Assembly (NCBI GenBank): GCA_036874045.1
Contig: CM072337.1
Span: 24,278,001-24,342,000 of the forward strand
Direction of reading: 5' to 3'
Length of the DNA: 64,000 bases
DNA from: Cymodocea nodosa
Lineage: Eukaryota > Streptophyta > Magnoliopsida > Alismatales > Cymodoceaceae
In this document: piece after piece, positions 46,924 through 58,878 of the stretch
How positions within the stretch are numbered: the first letter of the stretch is position 1
How the letters are laid out: each line of letters opens with the position of its first letter
The notes under the pieces: generated by a model
Seen by the model: only the letters and a program-made list of their open reading frames with translations
Told to the model about the DNA's origin: nothing
The model's database searches: none
Program-made: the position numbers and the translations under genes

Positions 46924-48176
46924 ATGGAAAGCCTTTCCAATAAGCAAGAGTCATATTTTGCATCAGGCCTAGTGTTTCAGTTACCTGGAGAACCTGCCGT
47001 TGTCATTAATGGTGTGCCAGATGTGAATCCAGTTCCTGACTCATTCACTCAATTGGAGATGCCGATTCATCCTGATTCTAATGATGAAATTTGCTTTGGC
47101 GAATGGATGGTGGGAAGGAAAGTCAGTAAAATGTTTGGGGACGAGTACTACTCCGGTAAGGTGGTGAAGTTTGACAGAGAAATGAAGTGGTACAGAGTGG
47201 TATATGAAGATGGTGACCTTGAGGATCTTGATTGGCATGAGTTAGAGGAAGTGTTGGTACCCCTTGACATTTCCATTTCGTTAAGAAAAGTAGCTTTGCA
47301 AACTTTGAAGCATGCCAATTCCAATAAGGAATCAGGAAATAGATCTGATGAATCAAGAAAAGGACATCGTACAAATAATGGAACTGCAGCTCGAAGTGCT
47401 ACTCACTCAAGAAGAAAACACTCTAAAAAAGCAGGAAAGGTGGATAAAAAATCAAAGATACTGCAAAGCCCAGAAGGTGCTAAATCCGAATGGAAATCTG
47501 GTGCAGATTTGATACATGGGTCATCTAGAAAATCAATGAAACTGGACACATATAATATAATTGGAAGCAATATGACTAATGTAGAAATCAAGGAGTTGGA
47601 TCTTCATGGCAGCCTAGAAAGTGAGCTTCAGAAGGCCCCGATGGCACACCCAAAAATGCTGCTAGATAAGGATTCTGATGTTGGTAAAAGCACGATATAT
47701 GGCACTGAAAACGCAACTGCTTCAATGGAATCTGAAAAAACAGAAGAGGACCCCAGGGAGGTAAGTGGGAAGCACATGATAAAAGTAGAAATCAAGGAGG
47801 TGGTTCCTCAAGGCTGATGGAATCCCATGAAATGCTGCCAGATAAGATCACTACAGTGAAAGTATAACGTTTGAAAGTGATTATTCGACTGTTTTACAGA
47901 ATAAATAGAGAACTGAACCTAAAGATGATATTTCACAAGCTGCAAACGCCTTTGGTGGTACACCAAATTTTAGAGACAAAAACTATCCATTCAAAGATCT
48001 TGAAATCATACAGCGGGTGCATGGGCTGAAAAGAATAGACAAAGTAAGTGGAAATTGTCTATTTTTTTTAATTGTAAATTTTTCATTTCTTCATCCTGTT
48101 TCTACCCTGCCCATTGACTTAGGTGTACTCAATGGATTCCCAGAAGATAAACTTTTACGGTGCCACCATTTTATGA
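46924..48176 (+). CDS. Tudor/PWWP-like chromatin-reader protein, predicted 3 exons
   Basis: Proposed exons: 46924-47760 (donor GGGAG|GTAAGT), 47909-48043 (acceptor AATAAATAG|AG, donor AAA|GTAAGT), 48123-48176 (acceptor CTTAG|GT), all phase 0, 341 residues. Residues 60-115 form the only domain: GEWMVGRKVSKMFGDEYY, then VVKFDREMKWYRVVYEDGD and LEDLDWHELEEVLVP. The pattern (basic groove, then YEDGDxEDLxWxEL) is the plant Tudor-like fold in histone-binding and chromatin proteins. The rest is Lys/Ser-rich and disordered, with basic stretches that could be nuclear signals. Without splicing of intron 1 the frame ends at 47817 (297 residues). An upstream non-coding exon probably starts at 46837 (acceptor CCAACAG). 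The function is unknown; exons 2 and 3 are inferred from signals and open frame only. Confidence 0.6.
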
Positions 48177-51100
48177 ATCAATTGCAAGACAATGTATGAA
48201 AAATATTCTACTTCTTTCAAAATTAAGGCATTAAAAATGGTTAATCGTAATCGGCAACAACAATAGCAATAATGTCTTCCAATCTTATTATTTAGGGTTG
48301 ATTAATGGTTACTAATATGTAAACTTTTTTACTAGGGGAATTGCCCTTAAAACTGCCCTTGAATCTAATACCCAATTTATTCTTTCAAATTCAAATTTCT
48401 GATTCCAAAAAAATTTATTAATCAATATCTTAAATACTTGTTTCGTAATATTGATATCTGAAAGAATTCCCCACTCTTCATTAATGTCTATATGCAAAGT
48501 GAAGTTATTATAGCCACTTCCCTGTCTTTCTTGTTACCATCACTTATAACATGTGTATGCTTTTTTGTATGATCAGTAGTGTTTTCCTATGAATCCTACC
48601 TTGGACTTTTTCTTTCCTTATGGATTTTATTAGAAAATGAAGGATGAATTGTGTTATTTGCTTTTGGTTGTAATCGGTGAATGCGTTGGCATCCCCTAAA
48701 GTGGATGAGAAGGGATGGATTCTTCTAAGGACACATTCCCTTTGTCCAAATTGAGATCCTCTGTGGTTCATTAAAATTGGAGTGTTCGTTTCCTTGAATT
48801 TGAATGATTATCATATAAATGGTTGGATTTTGTTGTGGTATTCTTTAATTTTTCAATATAAATTAATCCACTTGAAATCTCACAATCCAATATGTATTTA
48901 ACAGGTTAGATTTAAGAATATGACCTCTTTAATTGTACTTGATTGGAGGATCTATCCCTCCTTGCCCTAGAGTGGAGTTTGCTCACACTCTTCAGCATGA
49001 ACATCAAGTAAAAGTTCATGGAAGAGTTGAAGATTACTATGGATCTTCTTCTGATCGTTAGATGGGTTGAGGGTTCACTAGGATTCATTGTTGTGGCTAA
49101 TAGTCTTTATTCCAGGAACAAGAATATGCATAACCGAAATCGATGGTTTGTGTATATTTATGGATAATCAATCAGTTTTAAAGTGTAGCTGGGAAATTTT
49201 TTCAGATACATAAACTGAAAATTCATGACATAGAAATAGATCTAACACCAACACTTCCTATAAAGGGTATAGGAGCGAACTCAACTGGAAAGATCAATTT
49301 TTGACTTTTATATCTTTATATAAATAATGCAAATTTATGAAACTATTAAATGAGTAATGGATAACGGATGATCCATGTCCTTGATTTGTATTCTAAATTG
49401 TTGAAACGATAAGCTAGCAGGTGATGGTTTAACAGTTAATGGATGAATAGAAATCATTTCCTTAAAATGTTCATAATGGGTCGAGTTAAGAATTAAACTC
49501 GATCCACTTCATTTGTGGTGTAAATGGAGATAGGCTTATTTTTATCCCTGTAGTTTATGTAGCCACATATTCACGGTTAACCCAGTTGCTTAGATTTGGT
49601 TGTGATTGTTTATTGTGTCAAAGTTATATTTTCTCCTTCCTAGTTGGCAATTGCTTTAGTAAAAAACAATTAGTTATCAAAAGGGTTAAGATTAAATCTT
49701 CTTGTCATTTTTTGCACCAACCTCCCTCTCGTACATCTCTTTTGTTTTTCGTCTGTGCACTTCTCTTACTTTCACGTCGACTTCCTTTCACCCAGGTATC
49801 TCTCACCATCCTTCCTTTGCCTCCTCTCATCCTTTGTATATCTCTTACTCCTCTTAACCCTCTGTTATCTTCACATGAAGTTGCTCGACTTTCACAAAAA
49901 TCTCTCTTGCTTGTTCTTCCCACTCTTGCATTGTTCGACCTTCATTATGTTTGAATGCTTACAGTGAATTGCTGTAGATATCTGAAGTAAAAATACTCTC
50001 TTTAACTTATAAATATACCTACTATTATTTTTTGAATTTATTAATAATACGCCTTTTGTAAGTTATACTTAATTATTTCAGTAATTACAAATTTATATGA
50101 CATTTTATATGGACTCATATATTTTCCACTAAAACAATTGTTTCAATAATTATTTCCTAGTTTTCTCCCTCTTCCCATTATTTGGATCATCTATTAGGTT
50201 AGAAGAGATTTTCAGTTTATTTGTTGAAGCAATTTGATGTGGTACAGTAAATATGCATTTGGAAATGCATTTTTTTAGCTTACTTTAAAATTACTTATCA
50301 ATAACAAAATATCCTCGATCGAAATTAATTTCTTGTAATTTCAACCTACAAAAATGGTCGAGGAAATAAATCATAATTAGAAATTAAAAATTATATGATG
50401 CATGGCTAGGAGTAATAAAATCTGACACATGAGTAGAAGTTGAAATAAATAATTTAATTACTTACGAAACCACGAAGTCAAGCAACGTTACTTTCGAATA
50501 CATCTCCAATTATTTTAGCTCCTTCATATGATTGAAATGATGATGTGTTATTGTTTAAATCAACTTTTATCAGAACTTCACACCATCCTGCACCAAAAGA
50601 ACATACTTAAACTTTTTTCTCGGGATCATCACTTAACAAGAATCTCTTAGTCATTGTTACCATTTCATTTATAATTTTACAAGGACGACGACACTACATT
50701 TATAACATCATACAATAAATACGTTAGTAATACATTTTTTATAATTAAAATGGACACTACTTATTAATTATTTACCTATTGTGGATTTTTTTATGTTGAA
50801 GATGGTAGAATAATATGTTGGGTACGAGCAACAAAAGTAGTATCCTACAATTGAATATAATTAATTACAAGAAACGTAGATATTTACAGCAATAAAGAAA
50901 AGCAATTGTATCGTTGTAAATACATACATAACTATAGAATTATATAAATATTTTTCTATCTGTTGTTCATGTTCCTGTATTAGTGATGACGTATTAACAG
51001 GAACATTAGGTGAAGTAAAACTAGGTCACTACAATTCAAAAGAAAAAAAATTTATATAAAAAGATGAAATATTCGTAAAAATAAATTAGTTTAAAAAAAT

Positions 51101-52555
51101 AATCACTTTATTGATTTAAAATTACAGAAATGATTTAGATTTGCAGAAATTAAAAATGCTCTCATGGAATGCTTAATACATCGTACAAAACAATGGAAGA
51201 ATGCATTTTACATATACATACATGTATAAACGGAACCCTACTTGGTCACTTTTGACTTCCAACGGTCTAAAAGATAGACACATGAAGAAAATGTAATAAT
51301 ATCATTCTATCATCATAATATTGTAGAACTATTATGAAGTATAAACATTCAGTATGGTTAAGAAACATTTTTTTGTTGAAAACCACATTTTCCACTAATA
51401 AAGTAAAAATATGACGACAAACATCATAATGGTTAATTTTTATTCCTAATTCAAATTTCAAAATTGAGCATGAAATTTAGTTTCTTTTGACTCCATTAAT
51501 GATTGATCATGATGTACTTAAGCTAAGATTTGGGAATGGGAAAATTATGCCGTGAAGAAAATCTTTGGTCCAACTTTTAGAGATAATATTGTAACAATGC
51601 CTAGGTATGACTTTTATGGAAGATGAACCTCTGAATCCTCTCAGATTCCCCTCCTTATTTCATTAAGCATTAGTCAAAGAGGAATACTTTTACAGGCATG
51701 GAATGCCTTGTATAATCTATGATGTTTCTTTTATACTCTCCTGACTTCACTTGACCAAAAATCATCCTGTCTAGTTGAAAGCCTCCACATGTGGTAAAAG
51801 TGAACTCACTAGAATGCTGCAGGTGCACTTTATGATGGGTGGTTCCCACCATAACTATGACTTTTGTTAGAATTAGCTAAGAATCAGAAGTGGGAATCCT
51901 TTAGCACTTACCCCATTTCCTGCATAACAACTTCACAAGTATTTGTTACAAAAAAAACTAAGCAAGTGCTGCTTGATCTCAATGGTGATAAATAATTCTA
52001 TAGCTAATTTCCTTCTGAGACATCATTAATTAATGCACACCACTAGTGTCTGCCATGTTGCTTGTTCATACCCCCCACTCAGTTGGACAAATTTCTACTT
52101 TTTAACTTAAATTTTCATCTTCTTTAGTTGATTCACTTCTTTTGATTGTGTAGATGATGGATTAACAACAATGTTTATCTACCTGAACAATAAGATGAAA
52201 AAGAGGGCCGTGAACACCATTGCTATAATATATATAATTTAGATTTTAACTTCCTAGTGTTGCCTATGTGTTCCACATCATGGCTATGGCTACTTTGGAG
52301 CCATTATAAGTTTGAGTCATTGAACATTATGGTGATAAAATTATGTGAAGATTTAGCTTCAAAAATGTGTGGTTTGAAAAGGATTTGATCTTATGCAGTC
52401 TTAACTCCAATGAGAGGCTGTGTACTGGTATTGCTCTTTGAAAAAATCAATAAATTTAGTATTGCTATGTTTCCTTTGATGGCTTCTTTATTGCAGATAT
52501 TGCGGTTTAATATTCATGACTAGAATAACCCAAGAACAATAACCAATAAGCAAGA
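48177..52555. other. Intergenic, AT-rich, no supported gene
   Basis: Frames at 49586-49954 are products of a CT-rich patch (49720-49920). Nothing else was recognised in 4.4 kb. Confidence 0.5.
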
Positions 52556-52898
52556 ACATCCAATGAAATCAGAAAACATAAGAAAAATGAATGACAGACA
52601 AATTAACTCCAACAACATTTTCACTACTTGCGTCGCTTACCAAAATTAAATTTGATTTCCCCTTATGCAAGCTAGGCACGCACAAGAAATTTTTGTAGTA
52701 ACCTGACATCCAGCAGAAGGCACATCCAATGAAATCAAAAAACATTAGAAAAATTAACTCCAACAACTCATTAAGACAACACATGTTAAAACAGAAGATT
52801 AGAATACCAACATTTTCACTGCTTACGTCGCTTACCAAAACTAAATTTGATTTTGATTTCCTCTTATGCACAAGAAATTTTTGTAGTAACTTGACATC
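52556..52898. repeat. Direct duplication, two copies of about 155-177 bp
   Basis: Copy 1, 52556-52710, and copy 2, 52722-52898, both begin ACATCCAATGAAATCA and end GTAGTAACnTGACATC. They share AAATTAACTCCAACAAC, AACATTTTCACT and GTCGCTTACCAAAA. Copy 2 carries an extra segment of about 35 bp after CAACAACTCATT. Confidence 0.85.
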
Positions 52899-53070
52899 TA
52901 ACCTTCAGATGGAAAAATGCCAAAGCAAAGTTGATTCGATGATGATAATAATATTATAGTCTTAGAGACAAAAGGACAGGGGAGAGTTAGGGCACAGAGA
53001 CACGTTGGTGGTACCAAAACGAGAGAGGGGAATAGAAGAGACCAACCGTAGCGATTGTAGTCGGTTGTGA

Positions 53071-53230
53071 TCAGAAGATATCGGAGAGTGTTGGGAGCTT
53101 GACCTCCTCCCCACCGTGCTTCAGTGTAGCGGTGAAATCTCCGACGTTGGGGAGATCGATCATCAGCCTGACCACCAAATTGTAGTCGATGTCCTCCTTG
53201 ACGACGGAGACCAAGGCAATTACCATATGA
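53071..53230 (-). other. Coding-like GC-rich fragment of unknown family
   Basis: On the minus strand a GC-rich open stretch reads VSVVKEDIDYNLVVRLMI then DLPNVGDFTATLKHGGEEVK and ends at LPTLSDIF. Its base composition differs sharply from the surroundings and the residue mix looks like a real protein. Family not recognised. It lies beside a CACTA-like end, so it may be a captured host exon. Confidence 0.35.
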
Positions 53231-53471
53231 TACATATAATGACAGACATCGTTTATAAAATGATGAGCTAGATGATTCATCGTTATATCATACATATAGT
53301 GATGGATCTTAATCGCAATTGTGACGAATTAACTAATATGTTATTATACACAGCATGTAGTGAGTATGATCCGGATCATACTCATAATAGTGACACATTC
53401 GTCACTATAACTTATATATGGTGACAAATGTATACTTCCATCCATCACTATAAGTGGATTTGCTTGTAGTG
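53231..53471 (-). mobile_element. CACTA-like transposon end
   Basis: The minus strand begins CACTACAAGCAAATCC at 53471, matching the CACTACAAGAAA-type terminus of plant CACTA (EnSpm) elements. Sub-terminal copies of TATAGTGATGG and GTGACAAAT/GTGACGAAT occur on both strands through 53270-53460. The opposite end was not located with confidence. Confidence 0.5.
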
Positions 53472-54416
53472 CACGATATATTATTTTTGTGACAAGAAAA
53501 GTCTTGATCTAGACTCTAATTCATACAACTTCAAAAAAATTTCTAAGTATCTTAACGAAGCTAAAAAATTTTACACATGCGAGAAGTTATTAGGGTTTTA
53601 CCTTAAGGCTTGTTAAAACAAAATACATCAATAATAGTAAAAGTCTTTACAGAAATGATGACATGTGAGTTTTAGAGTGCCTTTTTCTTCATCTTATTGA
53701 TCTTCCTCGATATACTTCAGAATAATCCATTTAATCTTTCTTGATTATAATCTTGTTTAACCTTGCTACCTTTTATGTTCTGTAATAAACTTAGTCCATA
53801 CAAATAATTTCATATTTATCATTAAATTTTACATCATCAAAATCAATTGAAAATTTTTTTCCTAGTGTGAAGTACATTAATAACTATGCTATTTTATTTT
53901 CCAAAAAAAAACATGTTATTTTATTATTAGTCTTTTTTTATTTATAATGATCATCTTTACATTCATCAAGATCTATTTTTTGATAAGAATTGTAAGTACC
54001 ATTAATCCAACTAACTAAACTACTTTATTTGATTTTTAGTTGTAATTTTATCAAAAATCAATCTTTGTGATAATAGCATTTTTTTCCTATATATTTTCAA
54101 ATCCAACCAAGAGCTCATATTGTTATTGTTAGTGAATGAATGACTGCACTGTCTTCTTATTGTTATTTTGTCATGCATGCCGGTCGATTTTATTGGTAAC
54201 AAAACACAACATTAGAGCTTTGAATAATTAGATATTAAAGTTAGTCTTTTACCATATACATACGTTACAAGGGAAAAACTTTTAAGTTGAAATTTAGACA
54301 AAAGCATCGCCATTTTAGAAAGAAAAACATAGGCAATTGGGCAAATTAAGAGAGCAAGGGAAAGAGAGAATAGGAGCAATGATTATATGTGTCAACTAAG
54401 TTAGAATGTTACGCGC
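53472..54416. other. Intergenic AT-rich spacer
   Basis: No gene or defined repeat. Confidence 0.55.
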
Positions 54417-56735
54417 TAACCTGGCTCGACCCATTTGACATAGGCCCAGCCTAACACGATGCTTCGTGCTGGGCTGGGTTGATATTTTTAAATCTTTTCA
54501 GCGTACGGGCCAACCCATCTCACAAGTCGAATGGGCCCGACCTGTAGGCCGATTGGCCCAACCCATGTTCGTGAACGCTGCATTAAATGCAACGTTCGTT
54601 TTCACGAACATTACCTAATGAAAATGATCGAGGGGTAAAATATACAAATAAATCTTAAACTCTATTCAATCTTCTCATTTATTCTATGAATCACAAATTT
54701 TAAATCTTTTTTCAACTCTCAAGTTCATAATATCTTTAACTTTTAAATTTCTTTAACTCTCTGCAAAATGATGCATAACTTTGACTAATTTAACAATATT
54801 GATAACGACAAATTTTTGAATTTTCAACCAAAATAATAATATCAAATCATGAAAATTAGAGTATCTTCAATATTACTACTAAATTTAAAAGAAGATCTAC
54901 CCTATATTTGAAATTCATAATAAAGATAAAATCTATAAAAGATGATACTACGTTAAAAAAAATATATTACAATATTTGTAATGCAAACTTCTTTTATAAG
55001 ACTTTTGATAATATAAGTCATTTAAGTAGGCATTTAGTTGTGAATTTAGAAATATTGAAAAAAACAAAATAATTCAAACTTAGGTTAATTTTAATTCTAA
55101 AAATAATATTTCACAATAACATTATGATACTAAAAATGCTAAGAAAATACATGCTAAATTTGTTGTTATTTAGAATTTTCCTATTAATTTTGGTGATAGT
55201 TAATATTTTTAAGAATATATTTTACAAATATATTGTCTACAATTTAAAACTATTTTAGAAATACCACTAGACAATATATTATTAAGATTTATAATAAGCT
55301 TAGAATGAAACTAATTAATATAATAAGTTCTATAAATACTTCAATAGGATGTATATTTGATATTTAGGAGGGAAGAATTCTAAAGTAAGATATATTATTA
55401 TTACTATACATTTTATTTATCATAATTAAATTTTACAAAAGTGACTAATAGAATTTAAAAGAATAAATCATCTTCATAATGCTCAAAATATATTTTCTAT
55501 TATTATAGAAAATTTTAAACTTCTTGAAATTAAAAAAAGAGTATATAATATTATTCTTGTTAATGCTTCAAATAGTACAATAGTTCTCATATTTAAAAGT
55601 AGATTAAGTCCACCACATAGGTTTACTTTATTTTATTAAAGATGTATATGTTATGTAATTAATCTTATAGTTCAAATTAATGTTAAAGAAATAAAACTTT
55701 TTATTGAAAATATTAGAATTACATTAACTTATATTACATGTAGTGGTGGATGTCAACAAAAATTTAATTACGTATGTAATTCATATGATTTACCACATGA
55801 GATATTTACTATAGATGTTTCTCATAGATAAAATTGTTTATATTTAAGTTAAAAATCTATTTACCTTATAAGGAATCTATAAAAACATATTATAATGATA
55901 GAATTGATGATAATACAATACCTTTAAATGAGAATGATTTTACAATTGTTAATTATTTTGTTAAAATTTTAAATCTATTTTATAATTTAACTAAACATTT
56001 ATTTAGAGTATATTATATTACATCATTTATATAATATTGTAAATTTTTTTAATAATTATGGTAATTATCCATTTTTACACTAATAATTATAAAAATAAAA
56101 GATAAATTTTTAAAGTATTAGAATAATATACCTTTTTAATATATATTAGCTACTTGTTTAAATCCTATAACTAAAATAAAAGTTGTTGGAAAAATATTAA
56201 ATGTGATACAAAAATGTTTAAATATAGAACTTAATGCAACTATTGAAATGTTGAAGAAAATTTAAATAATATATTTGATTTATATATTTCAAAGTATGGA
56301 TCACAGTAAACATGATATTTATTTTTTTTAATAGAAGTATCCTCATCATCATCAATATATGATTTAAGCTTATATGTTGATGATTATGATAATACTTCTA
56401 TCTCAACAATTAAGTAAAAAATAAATAATTTTAATAATACTAATCATACCTATTTAGTGAGAGAAAATTCTAATTTTATGGATTTTAATATAATTATTAG
56501 TGAAAAACTCAAAAAAATGTATTTCTTATTTTATCTTTAATAATTAGAGATTTAATAATAATTCCAACTTCTTTTGTATAACATGTGAATAAGTTTTTAA
56601 TATTAGTAAAAATATATTAGATAATAGAAGAATTAGGTTAAAAGATAATGACATTTTGAAGGTTTCAATGTACATCAAATATTGGGAGCTTACTCGAGTA
56701 TGTGAATAATAAGAATAAAACGATTTCATTGATGA
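54417..56735 (+). pseudogene. hAT transposon remnant: BED zinc finger and transposase
   Basis: 54420-54600 is a GC-rich, G/C-palindromic terminal or sub-terminal region (GCTGGGCTGGG, GGCCCGACC). Beyond it, in AT-rich decayed DNA, YYNICNANFFYKTFDNISHL and SRHLVVN (about 54960-55038) match a BED zinc finger. IDDNTIPLNENDFTIVNYFV and KILNLFYNLTKHLF (about 55900-56000) match the hAT catalytic region. LDNRRIRLKDNDILKVSMY and IKYWELT (about 56617-56695) match the C-terminal dimerisation block. Numerous stops and frameshifts show it is long dead. The order BED, core, dimerisation is that of Ac/Tam3-family transposases. Confidence 0.72.
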
Positions 56736-57950
56736 ATTTGAAATTTTAAATATAAAAATATCTAATGTAATATTTGTCTCATTAATTATAACTTACAATG
56801 TAATTTTAATTTCATAAATAAATAAAATATTTTATTTTAACTTTATGTTCGAATGTTTCTCACTTTTTTGTTTGAACATTTAGATTAAATAATAAGTAAT
56901 TAGAATTTAAAATATTAGTTAATATACATGTATTTTAATATGTTTAAAATTATAATCGAAATGTTTGGTTGAGTGTGAAAAAAATATAATTGGATACTTG
57001 GATTAAAAAAATTAAAGAAAATAAATGTTTGAATGGATACTTGGAAAAATATTAGTTAATGTATATGTATTTTAGAATATTTAAAATTATAATCAAAATT
57101 ATATTTAAAATTTTAGTATATTTATTTGGGTTTGAACCTGTCACTGGCGCCAGTAGCTACTTAGCTGTTGGTGCTCATTTTTTACAATATTTTAGACACG
57201 TGGCATTTTTTAATTACTCGATGGCGCTCAGCTTCAGCGTCAAAGTGCATCCTCGACCATCATTCGTCGTCGTCGTCCTCCTCCTCCTCCTCTTCCTACT
57301 CCCCTTGTGGTTAATAGTAGCACTTACCTCTCTCTTCTCCTCCTCTCCTGGGGCCGCCCGCTCCTTCGCCAAAGTATTTTCCAACAAAAGTTTATGGAAG
57401 TCCACAAAGAGATCTAAATGGCGAGCTTTTGCAAAAGAATCTGAAAATTGAAAATTTCCTCCCAGGGTGTTAGTGGGGTTAGAAAGTTTAAAAAAAAAAT
57501 TTTAGAAAAATCTGGTAAATAAAAGAAACATAAATTTAAAGAAAGTTTAGTAAATTCAAAAAATTTGAAGGTGTCAGTGTATATTTAAAAAGTTTAAAAA
57601 AGACTGAGAAATTTTAAAATTTTAAAAATGTTAGTACATGTTTAGAAATTCATTTCTATCTTGAGAAATTCTTGTATATCTCTTAATTATTGATAAATGA
57701 CATATGAATATTTAATAATATAATTATATAACATGTTAATTGATTAATGTAATAAATTTATTAATTACTTAAATTATTTAATCAAATAATTACTTAACTA
57801 ATTAATTAAAGATAATTATATTACATTATTATCATATATAAATATAAAATTTTAATTTTTTATAAAATTTTAAATTTACAGAATTTTTATGTACACAAAT
57901 AGATTTTCTCTATTATTGCTTGTTGGGTAATTTCATTTATTTTTGTGCAA
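56736..57950. other. Intergenic; small GC-rich patch with (GTC)n/(CTC)n
   Basis: 57215-57440 holds CGTCGTCGTC and CTCCTCCTCC runs. The frame there (hydrophobic Val/Leu tract) is created by the microsatellite and is not called. The rest is AT-rich. Confidence 0.5.
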
Positions 57951-58150
57951 GCAAGGGTAGGTAAGAACAAGCTGAGGGTAGTTAATGTGTGTGCGAGCGA
58001 GAGCAACCATGTACAACAAGTGAAGGCAATTGCGAGAGCAGGTGAGGATAAGCAAGAGTGGTCGAGGGCGAGCAAAGGTAAGAGCAAGCAAGGACAATCA
58101 AGGGTGGCCAAAGTTAGGCGAGGGCAATCGTATGTGTGCAAGTTAAAATG
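57950..58150. repeat. Degenerate purine-rich repeat (GAGCAAG/GGGCAA/AGGGTGG words)
   Basis: Short words such as GCGAG, GAGCAAG and CAAGGGT recur irregularly for about 200 bp; possibly an old minisatellite. Confidence 0.4.
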
Positions 58151-58480
58151 ATCGTGTGCAGCGAGCAAAATTCTAGAATTTTCTCACCTTAGAGGTGAAA
58201 AAAAATTTAAAAAAAATTTAAAATCTACAAATTGTAACAATCACTTAACACAAGAAAAAAAAATCATTAACTTTTCTTTTTTCCTATTTTCTCTCATTTT
58301 CAGACCACACTAATTGTCAACAAAGGATTACAACTTTGAAGTGCAATAATTGTGCGCCAAGGTCTGACCACCTTCAACACTTACACGTGAGGACTTAAAA
58401 CGGGGAATGAATTGCTGCAATATATCCATCAGATAATTGACGAATGGTTGCTCTCTTAGGTAGGAGCACCCCCGAACAAG
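58151..58480. other. Spacer, nothing recognised
   Basis: AT-rich DNA between the purine-rich repeat and the Cys-rich reading frame; no coding or RNA signal. Confidence 0.5.
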
Positions 58481-58771
58481 TTAACGGGAAGATACATCTC
58501 CATCACAATCAATAGAGATGGACGCAGGAACATTGATTGGACATTGACTTAGGTAGGAGTCGCCGACGAACTCCTCCAAGTGGTCGTCGGGGAAGATGAC
58601 CTTGGCGGTGGCGACCGCACAAGTGGTGATGGCATCGCACGAGCTGCATGAGTTACCCATCCACCACACGGCCGACGTTGCTACGAGGATTAAGAAAAAG
58701 AAGAAGAAGGAAGAAGAATGAGCATTGTGGCTGCCCTTGGGACAGCCACGTGTCAAGTGCCAGCAGCACAT
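58481..58771 (-). CDS. Possible small secreted or membrane Cys-rich protein
   Basis: 96 codons. A second ATG at 58660 would give 59 codons. Residues 21-37 (SFFFFFLILVATSAVWW) are hydrophobic and could be a signal anchor, but the Phe run is encoded by an AAG/AAGAAG microsatellite. The following part, GNSCSSCDAITTCAVATAK then VIFPDDHLEEFVGDSYLSQC, is GC-rich, has five Cys and looks protein-like. Not a family I recognise; RALF, CLE and defensin patterns do not fit. It lies 329 bp beyond the 3' end of the WOX gene on the same strand. It could be a real small gene, the tail exon of a larger one, or chance. Confidence 0.3.
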   Translation of the reverse strand: MCCWHLTRGCPKGSHNAHSSSFFFFFLILVATSAVWWMGNSCSSCDAITTCAVATAKVIFPDDHLEEFVGDSYLSQCPINVPASISIDCDGDVSSR

Positions 58772-58862
58772 GCTGGCACTTATATAGGATGATTTTTTTT
58801 TGTATTTATTTTATAAAAAATAAATGTCTGATCGTACGAACGGGGGCCCGGCCCGTACCGTA

Positions 58863-58878
58863 CAACGTTCGAACGTTG
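58863..58878. repeat. Perfect 16-bp palindrome CAACGTTCGAACGTTG
   Basis: Reads the same on both strands. Related half-words (CGAACGTTGC, GGACGTTGCGTGCAAC) follow within 50 bp, and GGGCCCGGCCCG precedes it. Similar words occur near the hAT-like end at 54540-54610. Confidence 0.8.

Noticed and set aside
49586..49954. Long Leu/Ser/Pro frame
   Set aside because: It lies in a CT-rich tract; overlapping frames on both strands are equally open, as expected from composition.
51026..53471. A full CACTA element from CACTACAATTCAAAAG (51026) to the end at 53471
   Set aside because: The inner terminal bases match poorly and the 3-bp flanks (GGT and CAC) are not a target duplication. Only the right-hand end is reported.
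57214..57451. Hydrophobic Val/Leu frame that looks like a membrane protein
   Set aside because: The hydrophobic run is encoded by GTC and CTC trinucleotide repeats; nothing else supports a gene.
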